From the NCBI RefSeq assembly GCF_035552695.1, contig NZ_DASZKT010000116.1, positions 1-64,000 on the forward strand: 64,000 nucleotides of DNA, read 5' to 3'. Made by a program: the position numbers and the translations under genes. The DNA is from Actinospica sp035552695. GTDB lineage: Bacteria; Actinomycetota; Actinomycetes; Streptomycetales; Catenulisporaceae. Of the stretch, positions 52,038 to 59,799 are shown piece by piece. The first letter of the stretch is position 1. Each line of letters begins with the position of its first letter. A model generated the notes under the pieces. It made no database searches, was not told where the DNA came from, and was given only the letters and a program-made list of their open reading frames with translations.

Positions 52038-52619
52038 GTGGCCCTGATCGGCAAACTGCTGATGAACCGGCGCGCCGGGGAGAAGGATCTCGTCTGGAAC
52101 GAGGTCGTGCTCACCGGGCCGGAGACCCTGCGCCTGTCCAGCCCCGCCTTCGCGGACGGCGGCCCGATCCCGAGCGAGCACGCCGGGCGGCGGATCGGCG
52201 GCGCCAACGTCTCACCGCCGCTGACCTGGAGCGAACTGCCCGCGGGCACCGCGCAACTGCTTCTGGTCATCGAAGACGTGGACGCCCCCACAACCAAGCC
52301 ATTCGTGCACTGCGTCGCCCTGATCTCGCCGGACCGCGCGGCCGACGGCCTGCCCGCCGGCGCGCTCTCTCGCGACACGCCCGGCCCCGGCGTCACCCTG
52401 CTGCGCGCGCAGTTCGGCTCGGGTTACCGCGGCCCCGAACCGATCAGGGGGCACGGCCCGCACCGCTACGTCTGCCAGCTCTTCGCGCTCGGCACCCCGC
52501 TGCCCGGGACCGTGGACGGCATGCCGCTCACCCGGATCCCGCCGCGCAAGATCCCGCCCCTCGTCGCGAGCGGAAGCCTGCTCGCCCGCGGCCGGCTGAC
52601 CGGCGTCTACGAGCGCTGA
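52038..52619 (+). CDS. YbhB/YbcL-type PEBP (Raf-kinase-inhibitor-like) protein
   Basis: 193 residues from GTG. PEBP pattern: RIGGANVSPPLTWSELPAGTAQLLLVIEDVDAP, FVHCVALISP and GPHRYVCQLFALGTPL, giving the anion-binding pocket. No signal peptide; cytosolic. Bacterial PEBPs bind small anionic ligands; the physiological role is not known. The final residues LLARGRLTGVYER are the standard C-terminal helix. Confidence 0.88.
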   Translation: MALIGKLLMNRRAGEKDLVWNEVVLTGPETLRLSSPAFADGGPIPSEHAGRRIGGANVSPPLTWSELPAGTAQLLLVIEDVDAPTTKPFVHCVALISPDRAADGLPAGALSRDTPGPGVTLLRAQFGSGYRGPEPIRGHGPHRYVCQLFALGTPLPGTVDGMPLTRIPPRKIPPLVASGSLLARGRLTGVYER

Positions 52620-52686
52620 CATAACACTGATACAACCAAAGCCGGCGCAAACGCAGCACAAACGCAGTGCGGGCGCGGCCGGGCGC

Positions 52687-53094
52687 TCAGCCGAGTTCGT
52701 ACTCGAACCAGATCCGGTGCGTGCCGTCCGCGTCGATCGCCATGCCGCCGCTGCCGCGGATCCCGGCGAGTTCGCCGGTCCCGCTGGTCGGGACGATCGT
52801 GAAGAACTCCTCGCCGCGGTCCGCGCCGCCGGTCGTGGCCGAGTGCGCGAAGTTGAACGCCCCGGTCCGACCGTCCACGGTGCCCTCGAAGGACTCCATG
52901 GCCACGTACGTCCCGACCCCGCTGGACTGGTCGAACGCCGCAGTGAACAGCGTGGCCGACCGGCCCTCGACCGCGCCCTCGTAGCGCTTCTCCATCGTGG
53001 AGACGCCCACCGGCAGCCCCGTCGCCACCGCCGGGTCGGGGGACAGTTCGGTGGGCGTGAACGCGACGACCTTGAAAGTGCCTGATGCTCTCAC
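52687..53094 (-). CDS. DUF3224-domain protein
   Basis: 135 residues from a GTG start with no ribosome site upstream. The family pattern is clear: GTFKVVAFTPTELSP, KRYEGAVEGRSATLFTAAFD, ESFEGTVDGRTGAFNFAHS and GTGELAGIRGSGGM. This is an eight-stranded barrel related to allene-oxide-cyclase-like proteins; function unknown. Start-to-start distance to the divergent GH6 gene is only 24 nt, so their promoters must interleave or one is leaderless. Confidence 0.88.
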   Translation of the reverse strand: MRASGTFKVVAFTPTELSPDPAVATGLPVGVSTMEKRYEGAVEGRSATLFTAAFDQSSGVGTYVAMESFEGTVDGRTGAFNFAHSATTGGADRGEEFFTIVPTSGTGELAGIRGSGGMAIDADGTHRIWFEYELG

Positions 53095-53118
53095 AGGAAA
53101 ATGATAGAGAATGCAGCC

Positions 53119-54282
53119 ATGCGACGGTTCGCACTACGCCCCCGCGCCGGATCCCGAGGCCCTTTGCGCAGCCGCCGGGCCCGCTACGCCGCGCTCGCGG
53201 TCGTGGGGGTCACGGTCGGAGCGATGATCGTCGTCTCTCGTACCAGCGCGTGCGCCGCCGGACCACCGCAGGAATCAGGCGGCGCGTTCTCCGCCGGCAC
53301 GCGCTTCTATCTGTTCCCGAACTCCGCCGTCGAGTACTGGGATACGCACAACACCGCGAACCCGCTCGAGCCCGCGATAGCGAGCCGCATCGGCGACGTG
53401 CCGTCAGCCATCTGGTTCACGCAGTACGACCCGGACCGGATCGCCGGGCAGGTCCGGCAGATCACCGCGCAGGCCGCGGCCGAGGGCACCGTGCCCGTGC
53501 TCGTCCTCTACGACATTCCCGAGATCAACTGCAGCACGACCCCGCCCAGCGGCGCGCCGTCCATCGCCGCCTACGAGTCCTGGGCCTCGGCCTTCGCATC
53601 AGGGCTCGGCGATCACTCGGCGATCGTCATCGTCGAGCCGGACGGACTGTCCCTGCAGACCTGCCTGAACGCGCAGCAGGCCGCGGCACGCGACGGCGCG
53701 ATCGGATATGCCGGTTCGGCCGTGCACAAGGCGGATCCGAACGCGCGCGTCTATTTCGACGCGGGCAATTCGGCCTGGAACCCGCCGCAGGTCCAGGCAC
53801 AGCGACTGGCTACTGCGAACGTGGCGACGAGTGCGAACGGCATCGTCTCGAACGTCTCGAACTTCCTGCCCACGGCGGCCGAAGTGAGTTACGACGAGGA
53901 GATCCTCGCGGACCTCGGCGACCCGTCCGGCCTGCACATCGTCGTGGACACGAGCCGCAACGGAAACGGCGGGGGCAGCACGTGGTGCGACCCGTCCGGC
54001 CGCGCCCTCGGCAAGACTCCGACGGTCGACACCGGCGATCCGCTCGTCGACGCCTACCTGTGGGTCAAGGATCCGGGCCAGGCTGACGGCTGCGCGGCCT
54101 CGGCCGGAGCATTCGATCCCGAGTTGGCGTACGCGCTGATCGCCAACGGCCCCGGCGGCGCGCCGACTCTCCCCGCCGCTTCCGCTGCCGGGACGGCGGC
54201 CGCGACCGGAGCGGGCGTCGGAACCGGCGCCGCGCCGAACAAGCCAGCGGCCACGCAGCAGACGTACCCCGGCTGCCGCTGA
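53119..54282 (+). CDS. Secreted GH6 glycoside hydrolase with Asn in place of a catalytic-loop Asp
   Basis: 387 residues from ATG 53119 (GAGA about 8 nt upstream); ATG 53101 is an alternative. N-terminal signal-anchor or signal peptide (basic 1-22, hydrophobic 23-40). GH6 barrel: LVLYDIPEINC, IVIVEPDGLSL with the general acid Asp175, VYFDAGNSAWNPP, VVDTSRNGNG and WCDPSGRALG, LWVKDPGQADGC with Asp323. In cellulose-active GH6 the first motif reads YDLPDRDC; here the Asp before Cys is Asn137. Expected to act on beta-1,4-glucan outside the cell, but activity may be reduced or altered. Ala/Pro-rich C-terminal tail ends TYPGCR; no cellulose-binding module. Confidence 0.85.
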   Translation: MRRFALRPRAGSRGPLRSRRARYAALAVVGVTVGAMIVVSRTSACAAGPPQESGGAFSAGTRFYLFPNSAVEYWDTHNTANPLEPAIASRIGDVPSAIWFTQYDPDRIAGQVRQITAQAAAEGTVPVLVLYDIPEINCSTTPPSGAPSIAAYESWASAFASGLGDHSAIVIVEPDGLSLQTCLNAQQAAARDGAIGYAGSAVHKADPNARVYFDAGNSAWNPPQVQAQRLATANVATSANGIVSNVSNFLPTAAEVSYDEEILADLGDPSGLHIVVDTSRNGNGGGSTWCDPSGRALGKTPTVDTGDPLVDAYLWVKDPGQADGCAASAGAFDPELAYALIANGPGGAPTLPAASAAGTAAATGAGVGTGAAPNKPAATQQTYPGCR

Positions 54283-54283
54283 C

Positions 54284-54363
54284 GGTTCTTCGCGCGCGTG
54301 GTTCCTCCCGCACCCGGTTCTTCGCGCACGCGGTCCTTCACGCGGTTCCTCACGTGGTTCTTC
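54284..54363. repeat. Six GGTTCYTC repeats with 16- then 12-bp spacing
   Basis: GGTTCTTC-like octamers start at 54284, 54300, 54316, 54332, 54344 and 54356 (one copy is GGTCCTTC). The first three steps are 16 bp, the last two 12 bp, with GC-rich spacers of CGCGCG/CACGC type. The array starts 2 nt after the GH6 stop and runs into the terminator. Confidence 0.85.
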
Positions 54364-54372
54364 ATGCAAGGA

Positions 54373-54402
54373 GCCCCGGCGTCCGCCCTTGGACGCCGGG
54401 GC
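54373..54402. terminator. Terminator between convergent GH6 and G1 peptidase genes
   Basis: GCCCCGGCGTCC (54373-54384) pairs perfectly with GGACGCCGGGGC (54391-54402) around a 6-nt loop. It lies between the two stops and can act in both directions. Confidence 0.85.
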
Positions 54403-54447
54403 CTGTCGTAACGGTATGGGCTCAGGTCATCCGCTCACTGATCCGTG

Positions 54448-55275
54448 TCAGCTGCCGCTGCTCTCCCAGGTGACCGAGAAGTCCTCGCCGCTGCCGTCCA
54501 GGCTCGAGGTGGTCGCCTCGGTGACGCCGCCGTCCGAGACCAGGTTGATCTGGCTCGGGCTGCTGCTGCCGATCGGGTTGCCGTTCGCGGTCGAGCCGGT
54601 GAAGTTCACCGTGCCGAAGTTGGACAGCGGCAGCACGCCGTTGCTGTACGGGGCCTCGGCGATGATCTCGGCCGAACCGTCCTGCGCGGTGGTGGAGCTC
54701 TGGTTCGTCTTCTCCGACCAGCCCTGCGTGTTGTCGGTGAGCGTCAGCGTGAAGTTGCCGGAGCCGTCGGTGCTGACCGAGCCGGTGAACGAGTCGCCGG
54801 GCTCGACGTCGTCGCTGTAGTTCACCGGGTACGCCGGGTACATCTCGTACCAGGACGAGTACGAGGCCGTGCCGCCGGAGCAGTCGGCCTCGGTGCCGGT
54901 CTGCTCGACGGAACTGGTCCCGTCGCCGTCGATACCGACCCAGAAGCTGGAGTACGTGTCCTCGCTGCCGCAGTTGACCGCGGGCTGCACCCAGCTCGAC
55001 GAGACGCTGGTGTAGTTGCCGCCGGTCGCGGCGTAACCGGCCCAGTTGTCGCTGGTGGCGTGCAGGATGACCTTGCCGTGGTGGTGCGCGGACGAGACCG
55101 GGGTCAGGTGCGAGGCGGTGGTGCCGGACGAGTGGTGCATCACGTCGCCGCGGGCGTGCACGTGGTGGGTAGCCGCGTGCGCCGGGGTCGCGGCGAACGC
55201 GGCCGTGGAGGTGCCGACGGCCAGCGCGACGGCGCTCAGCCCGATAGCCGGGGCGAGCAATCTCCTCGTGGGCAT
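54448..55275 (-). CDS. Secreted G1-family (glutamic) peptidase
   Basis: 275 residues from ATG 55275, chosen because GAGGAG lies 7 nt upstream; ATG 55290 is less likely. Signal peptide to about residue 29 (AFA-AT), a His-rich propeptide-like stretch (30-75), then the beta-sandwich: SDNWAGYAATGGNYTSVSSS, WVQPAV with catalytic Gln97, FWVGIDGDGTSSVEQTGTEAD, and SAEIIAEAP with catalytic Glu203. G1 peptidases work at strongly acid pH. His-rich propeptides can sense pH for activation. With the S53 enzyme at 1.3 kb this points to protein digestion in an acid habitat. Confidence 0.9.
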   Translation of the reverse strand: MPTRRLLAPAIGLSAVALAVGTSTAAFAATPAHAATHHVHARGDVMHHSSGTTASHLTPVSSAHHHGKVILHATSDNWAGYAATGGNYTSVSSSWVQPAVNCGSEDTYSSFWVGIDGDGTSSVEQTGTEADCSGGTASYSSWYEMYPAYPVNYSDDVEPGDSFTGSVSTDGSGNFTLTLTDNTQGWSEKTNQSSTTAQDGSAEIIAEAPYSNGVLPLSNFGTVNFTGSTANGNPIGSSSPSQINLVSDGGVTEATTSSLDGSGEDFSVTWESSGS

Positions 55276-55685
55276 GGGAAAACTCCTCATGGGTGGGATC
55301 CGTGGGCAGGAGTCGGCAGCTGGCGCGTCGTGGGTGTTAGCGCGTCTGCCGGGATCCTTGTTTGATGATGGAGAAACTAGGGCCGCGAACCCTGAATGTC
55401 ATCCGAGCCCCAGGCAAAACAGTTGTCCACACCTCGCAAATCACGCACCGCGCAAAGTAAAGCCAGAGTCAAGTTCAGGGGCATTGGCAGGTTCTTAACA
55501 AGACTTAGCGATTCATGAACGAGTTGCGCGCCGACCCGGGTCATGCCGCGTCTCCACCCGCGAATCAACTCCAGGGCTGAGGACCGCGCGCGTGCCGCGT
55601 CATACCTTGAAGTCAACGGTGGTCAAGCCGCCGAGGTGGCCCGGGAACGGCCCGGGAAGCCTGCCAGAGACGAGGGGAACCGATC
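55276..55685. other. 410-nt region upstream of the G1 peptidase gene
   Basis: No supported gene. The DNA at 55370-55520 is clearly AT-richer than the surroundings and probably contains the peptidase promoter. A possible overlapping 79-codon frame on the minus strand (55377-55616) has no recognisable features. Around 55645-55663 CCCGGGAACGGCCCGGGA forms a small hairpin just before the short peptide gene. Confidence 0.5.
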
Positions 55686-55751
55686 GTGATCTTCCTGATC
55701 CGCCGCCTGATCCGCCTGCTCAAGAACCGCAAGCGGCAGGGAAGTATCTAG
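55686..55751 (+). CDS. 21-residue cationic amphipathic peptide (small ORF)
   Basis: GTG 55686 to TAG 55751, with GAGGGGAA 5 nt upstream. The product is 21 residues: hydrophobic/basic repeat IFLIRRLIRLLK followed by NRKRQGSI. Seven basic residues, no acidic ones, and Leu/Ile placed every three or four positions, so it can form an amphipathic helix. An extended hairpin followed by a T-rich stretch starts 24 nt after the stop, so this looks like a free-standing transcription unit. I do not recognise a family; a membrane-associating regulatory, toxin-like or signalling peptide is possible. Confidence 0.5.
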   Translation: MIFLIRRLIRLLKNRKRQGSI

Positions 55752-55775
55752 CGGGGAGATATCCAGTCCTGATAA

Positions 55776-55840
55776 GCCCGCCGCGGTGCCTCGCGGACGT
55801 CACGTCCGGCAACGTCCGGCACCGCGCGGGCGTCTTTCTT
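55776..55840 (+). terminator. Hairpin with T-rich tail after the small peptide gene
   Basis: GCCCGCCGCGGTGCC (55776-55790) pairs with GGCACCGCGCGGGC (55818-55831) with one bulged base; an inner GGACGTCACGTCC adds a second stem. GTCTTTCTT follows, which is a good T-tail for this GC content. Confidence 0.7.
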
Positions 55841-55964
55841 GACCGCGCTCATGCGCAGTCATGCGCGGTCTCATGCGCAGGCATGCGCGGTGGGGCCGCC
55901 GCCGTTGTCTCCCGGCTCCCGGCTACCGGCGCCCGGCCACCTGTTCCCGCTTCTGCCTCCCGGC

Positions 55965-56618
55965 TCAGTCGTGAGCCGCGAGCCGGGCGAGGAGCCGCTG
56001 CTTCGCCGCCGGCCACTCGTCCGCGAGCAGCCCGTAGAACACCGAGTCCCGTCGTGTCCCGTCGAGCCGCGGTTTGTGGCTGCGCAGCACGCCCTCCCGC
56101 GTGGCCCCGAGCCGCTCGATCGCCGCCTGTGAACGCAGGTTGAGATTGTCCGTCTGCCACTCGACGCGAGCCGCGCCCAAGGTCTCGAACGCACGTGCCA
56201 TCAACAGCAGCTTCGCCTCCGTGTTCACGCCGCTGCGCCAGCACGCCCGGGCCGTCATCGTGCCGCCGATGTGCACCGAGCGCAGTTTCTCCTCCGGAGG
56301 GACGTAACTCGACATCCCGATCAACGCGCCGGTGCGCGGGTCGCGGTACACCCACGTCGTCCGCTGCCCGAGCGCGCACGCACGCAGCATCCCCGTCACG
56401 TGCGCGGCCATCTCGTCCTCGTTCCGCGGTGGCGCGCCGGGGAGGTGCCGCCACACCTCCTCGTCGTCGAGGGCGCGGAAGAGCCCTTCGGCGTGCTCCG
56501 GGCCAAGCGCCTCGAGCACGACGTGCCGCCCCTCAAGCGTCGGCGCCTCAAGCCACGGCGACGCGGGGACGAGCGGGTGACGCTCGAACGGCGGCGAGAG
56601 GAGCGCGAGCGAGGCCAT
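55965..56618 (-). CDS. GNAT-family acetyltransferase (RimJ/RimL-like)
   Basis: 217 residues from ATG 56618 with GGAGGA 6 nt upstream; an earlier ATG at 56633 is less likely. RimJ/RimL-like layout: LEGRHVVLEALGPEHAEGLFRAL, TWVYRDPRTGALIGMSSY, GGTMTARACWRSGVNTEAKLLL as the acetyl-CoA region and RVEWQTDNLNLRSQAAIERLGA. It likely acetylates an N-terminal or small-molecule amine. The upstream 50 nt contain TTGTA direct and inverted repeats that may be an operator. Confidence 0.85.
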   Translation of the reverse strand: MASLALLSPPFERHPLVPASPWLEAPTLEGRHVVLEALGPEHAEGLFRALDDEEVWRHLPGAPPRNEDEMAAHVTGMLRACALGQRTTWVYRDPRTGALIGMSSYVPPEEKLRSVHIGGTMTARACWRSGVNTEAKLLLMARAFETLGAARVEWQTDNLNLRSQAAIERLGATREGVLRSHKPRLDGTRRDSVFYGLLADEWPAAKQRLLARLAAHD

Positions 56619-56633
56619 GTTGAATCCTCCCAT

Positions 56634-56667
56634 GTATTAGTACAACACGCTGATTGAAGTAATACAA
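56634..56667. promoter_or_regulatory. AT-rich repeat cluster upstream of the GNAT gene
   Basis: GTATTA (56634-56639) and TAATAC (56660-56665) form an inverted repeat, and TACAA occurs at 56641 and again 22 bp later at 56663. The position, 16-49 nt upstream of the ATG on the minus strand, fits an operator over the promoter. Confidence 0.35.
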
Positions 56668-56725
56668 GGATAACCCCCTTGTGATCGCTGGGCAACTCGC
56701 TTCGTTGTCAGAGCTGTCAGCGGTG

Positions 56726-57721
56726 TCAGCGCGGTGCGCGCACGGTGGCCGGCCCCTTGAGCGTGCGCATGATCGGTGACGTTTCCACCTGCCGTACGCC
56801 CAGATCCGCCACCCGTGTCGTCAGATACGTGTACAGCGAATGAAGGTCCTTACAGAGCAGGACGGCGTGCAGGTTCGTCGCGCCGGTGGTCGCGCACGCG
56901 TATGCGACCTCCGGATGGTCGGCGAGCGCGAGTCCAGCCGATTCGAGCTGGGCGGGCGGCACGGATGCCCAGAGCAGCACGCGTGTCGCGAGGTCGTAGA
57001 TCCCGTAGTCGTACTCGACATCCAGGAAGACCGCGCCGCTTGCACGCAGGTGCGCCAGCCGTCGTCTGACAGTGCTCTGCGACCAGCCGGTCGCCGCCGC
57101 AAGTTCGGCCAGGTCGGCACGCCCGTCCCGACCGAGCACCGCGAGCATCCGTCGATCCCCGTCGTCCAGGGAGATCGGTTCCTGCTCGCCCGGGACGTTG
57201 CGGTGCCCCTGAACCGGCTCGGGTTGCAGGGTGCTGACTTCTTCGGGCGAAAGCGCGCCGGACTTCATCGTCAGCCCGAGTGAGCCGCCGAAGAACCTGT
57301 GCATGACACAGTGCGCCGACATGCTCACCACGCTCGGCGTGTTCGGCAGCCGCGCCAACAGCAGCGAAGGCTCCTCCATGAAGCCGGCCGGAGCCCACGT
57401 CGAGCAGCTGATCTCGGTGCCGCCGGACGACATGCTCACCCAGGCCGTGTCGTCGCGCATCGCGAGCGTGCGTCCCAGCTTCTCCGCGCCGTCCGGCCGG
57501 CATTGCACGCGCACGAGCCACAGCACCTCGCCCATCAGCGAGGGGTCGATCGAGGCGAGTACCCGCAAGTGCCCCGCCGTCCGCAGCCGGGTGTAGCGGC
57601 GCGCGATCGTCTGGTCGGACACGCCCAGCACCTCGGCCATCCGGCTGAACGGGAGCCGTCCATCGAGCTGGAGAGCCTGCAGAATCCGCCGATCGAGTGC
57701 ATCGAACCTGGAAGATTTCAC
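56726..57721 (-). CDS. Duplicated Lrp/AsnC-type transcriptional regulator
   Basis: 331 residues from GTG 57721 (TTG 57724 also possible). Two consecutive AsnC units: HTH 1 at about 8-55 (RRILQALQLDGRLPFSRMAEVLGVSDQTIARRY) and HTH 2 at about 188-240 (RRMLAVLGRDGRADLAELAAATGWSQSTVRRRL), each followed by a RAM-like effector domain. A double-unit Lrp acts as a built-in dimer. Divergent from the DHA2 exporter gene (83 nt between starts), which it most likely regulates; no clean operator is seen in the gap. Confidence 0.87.
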   Translation of the reverse strand: MKSSRFDALDRRILQALQLDGRLPFSRMAEVLGVSDQTIARRYTRLRTAGHLRVLASIDPSLMGEVLWLVRVQCRPDGAEKLGRTLAMRDDTAWVSMSSGGTEISCSTWAPAGFMEEPSLLLARLPNTPSVVSMSAHCVMHRFFGGSLGLTMKSGALSPEEVSTLQPEPVQGHRNVPGEQEPISLDDGDRRMLAVLGRDGRADLAELAAATGWSQSTVRRRLAHLRASGAVFLDVEYDYGIYDLATRVLLWASVPPAQLESAGLALADHPEVAYACATTGATNLHAVLLCKDLHSLYTYLTTRVADLGVRQVETSPIMRTLKGPATVRAPR

Positions 57722-57804
57722 CAAAGCAGCGTAGCTCGTGTCGGATTCCGCCGGACTCCGCTATCTGGCTGTAGAAATGAACAGTCACCACCGATCCTGG
57801 AGCC

Positions 57805-59271
57805 ATGACCTCGAGGATCGCCGACGAGCAGCCCCCCGGCACCCAGCCCGGAGTTTCCGACCGAACGCCCGGCCAAGCGGCCCCGCCGACAGTTCACAAG
57901 TGGACGCCCTTGGTGACGATCTGTCTCGGCGCGTTCATGTTGCTGATCGACGTAAGCATCGTGAACGTCGCGCTGCCGAAGATGACCGAAGAGTTGCACT
58001 CGTCCTTCACCTCGCTGCAGTGGGTCGTGGACATGTACGCGCTCGTGCTCGCCTCGCTGCTGATGGTCGCGGGATCGCTCGGCGACCGCTTCGGGCATCG
58101 ACGCCTCTATATAGGAGGCCTCACCGTCTTCGCCCTCGCGTCGCTGGCCTGCGGCCTCGCCCCCAACGTGACTGTGCTCATCGCCTCGCGCGGTGTGCAG
58201 GGCGTCGGCGCGGCGGGCATGTTCACCGCGACCACAGCGCTGCTGAGTGCCACATATCAGGGCCGCGACCGGGGCACCGCGTTCGGCGTCTGGGGCGCGG
58301 TCAACGGCGGGGCCGCGGCCCTCGGCCCGATCCTCGGCGGCCTGCTCACCGACCAGTTCGGCTGGCGCTCGATCTTCCTGGTGAACCTGCCGGTGGCCGC
58401 CGTGGCGGTGTTCATGTCCTTCCGCGTCCTCGGCGCCTCACCGCACCGTGGCCAGCGCCGCATCGACATCCCCGGCGCGGTGACGTTCACCGCCAGCGCC
58501 GCAGCCGTGACGTACGCGCTGATCCAGAGCAACACCGACGGCTGGAACAGTGCCACCGTCCTCGGCCTCTTCGCCGGCTCGGCAGTGGCACTCGTCGCCT
58601 TCATCGTCGTCGAACTCCGCAGCGAGGACCCGGTGCTGGACCTTTCCCTGCTGCGCAACCGCTCCTTCGCGGGCCTTATGATCGCCGGAGCGCTGCTCTC
58701 GGCCGGAGCCTTCGCGCACCTGACGTACACGTCGATCTGGCTGCAGTCGATTCTCGGCATGAGCCCGATCAAGGCTGGCCTCGCGGTGTCTCCACTGGCC
58801 CTTACTGCGTTTGTCGTGGCGGGCTTCGGCGGCAGGCACCTCAGCAAGCTCGCGCCGCAATGGCCGATCGGCCTCGGCCTCGCGCTGATCGGCGGCGGCA
58901 CGCTGCTGCTGATGATCGTTCACGGAAACTCGTCCTGGCCCGCTCTCGTCCCCGGCCTGCTGATCGCGGGAGCGGGCGTGGGAATGAGCACGCCGGTCCT
59001 CGCATCAGCGGCCATGTCCGCAGTGCCGCACCAGCGTGCCGGCATGGCAGGCGGTGCACTCAACACGTTCCGCCAACTCGGCTACGCCCTCGGCATCGCC
59101 GTCCTCGGAACCGTCTTCGCGCACCAGGCGAGCAGCACCAGTGCAGAAGGCGCGCGTCACGCCGTGGCCACGAGCCTCGACCACGTCTTCGCCCTGGCGG
59201 GCGGAATGACCTTGGCGGCGGCGATCGCCGTACTGCTCCTCGTACGCCGGTCCGAAGCTAAGTCCTGGTAA
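57805..59271 (+). CDS. MFS drug:H+ antiporter, DHA2 (EmrB/QacA) family
   Basis: 488 residues, 14 membrane spans. Motif LLIDVSIVNVALPKM (span 1), GSLGDRFGHRRLYIGG (motif A), RGVQGVGAAGMFTATTALL and VWGAVNGGAAALGPILGGLL (motif C) are all present. Exports cationic or amphiphilic drugs or endogenous metabolites with proton import. Controlled probably by the divergent double Lrp-type protein. Followed by a hairpin shared with the convergent PPOX gene. Confidence 0.92.
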   Translation: MTSRIADEQPPGTQPGVSDRTPGQAAPPTVHKWTPLVTICLGAFMLLIDVSIVNVALPKMTEELHSSFTSLQWVVDMYALVLASLLMVAGSLGDRFGHRRLYIGGLTVFALASLACGLAPNVTVLIASRGVQGVGAAGMFTATTALLSATYQGRDRGTAFGVWGAVNGGAAALGPILGGLLTDQFGWRSIFLVNLPVAAVAVFMSFRVLGASPHRGQRRIDIPGAVTFTASAAAVTYALIQSNTDGWNSATVLGLFAGSAVALVAFIVVELRSEDPVLDLSLLRNRSFAGLMIAGALLSAGAFAHLTYTSIWLQSILGMSPIKAGLAVSPLALTAFVVAGFGGRHLSKLAPQWPIGLGLALIGGGTLLLMIVHGNSSWPALVPGLLIAGAGVGMSTPVLASAAMSAVPHQRAGMAGGALNTFRQLGYALGIAVLGTVFAHQASSTSAEGARHAVATSLDHVFALAGGMTLAAAIAVLLLVRRSEAKSW

Positions 59272-59309
59272 GTCCTGAGGCTTGGCAAGCAAGGCGTCGG
59301 TGACGCCAG

Positions 59310-59343
59310 CGGGGCGGGTGGAGAGTAGATTCCACCCGCCCCG
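59310..59343. terminator. 13-bp hairpin between convergent DHA2 exporter and PPOX genes
   Basis: CGGGGCGGGTGGA (59310-59322) pairs perfectly with TCCACCCGCCCCG (59331-59343) around an 8-nt loop. Bidirectional terminator position. Confidence 0.85.
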
Positions 59344-59363
59344 AACGCGCAGAGCCTGTGACT

Positions 59364-59783
59364 CTACGACTCGGCGGCCAACTTCGCCGCCTTGCCCCAC
59401 GCGTGCCAGCGATCGATCTCGATCCAGCAGCTCACGCGCTGCTGATCCCGTGCGGAGTAGTCGGAACCGGTGTAGTGCCGGGAGATCCGGTCGATCACCG
59501 AGAGGTCCGGGTCCTGCACCGTGGCCACGACTCGCCCCTGCAGGCTCACGTGCGAGTACCACGAATCGCCGTCGAGCACAGTCAGGCTGACGCGCGGATC
59601 CGCCTCCAAATACTCGAGCCGCTTACGCACCGCGGCCAGGTTCACCAGGACCTTGCCGTCTTCATACAGGTACCAGGTGGCGACGGACACCGGCTGACCG
59701 TCGGACCGGTTCGACGCGAACACGGCGGGATTCGGGCGGCTGAGGAACTCGGCGATCGGCCCGGGCACAGGAGTCTTCGGCAT
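59364..59783 (-). CDS. PPOX-class (F420/FMN-dependent) oxidoreductase
   Basis: 139 residues, split-barrel flavin/F420-binding fold: NPAVFASNRSDGQPVSVATWYLYEDGKVLVN, RKRLEYLEADPRVSLTVLDG and YSHVSLQGRVV. Such proteins are frequent in actinobacteria and use F420 or FMN to reduce small compounds; substrate not known. It is immediately preceded on its own strand by an 800-nt tandem-repeat region, so its promoter must lie in or next to that array; GATACGGT ends 7 nt before the ATG and could be a -10 of a leaderless message. Confidence 0.85.
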   Translation of the reverse strand: MPKTPVPGPIAEFLSRPNPAVFASNRSDGQPVSVATWYLYEDGKVLVNLAAVRKRLEYLEADPRVSLTVLDGDSWYSHVSLQGRVVATVQDPDLSVIDRISRHYTGSDYSARDQQRVSCWIEIDRWHAWGKAAKLAAES

Positions 59784-59799
59784 GCCCCGACCGTATCAG

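Noticed and set aside
55592..56143. 183-codon plus-strand frame overlapping the small peptide and GNAT genes
   Set aside because: It is mostly Pro/Arg/Ala sequence antisense to the GNAT gene; the short peptide frame with its own ribosome site and terminator explains the signals better.
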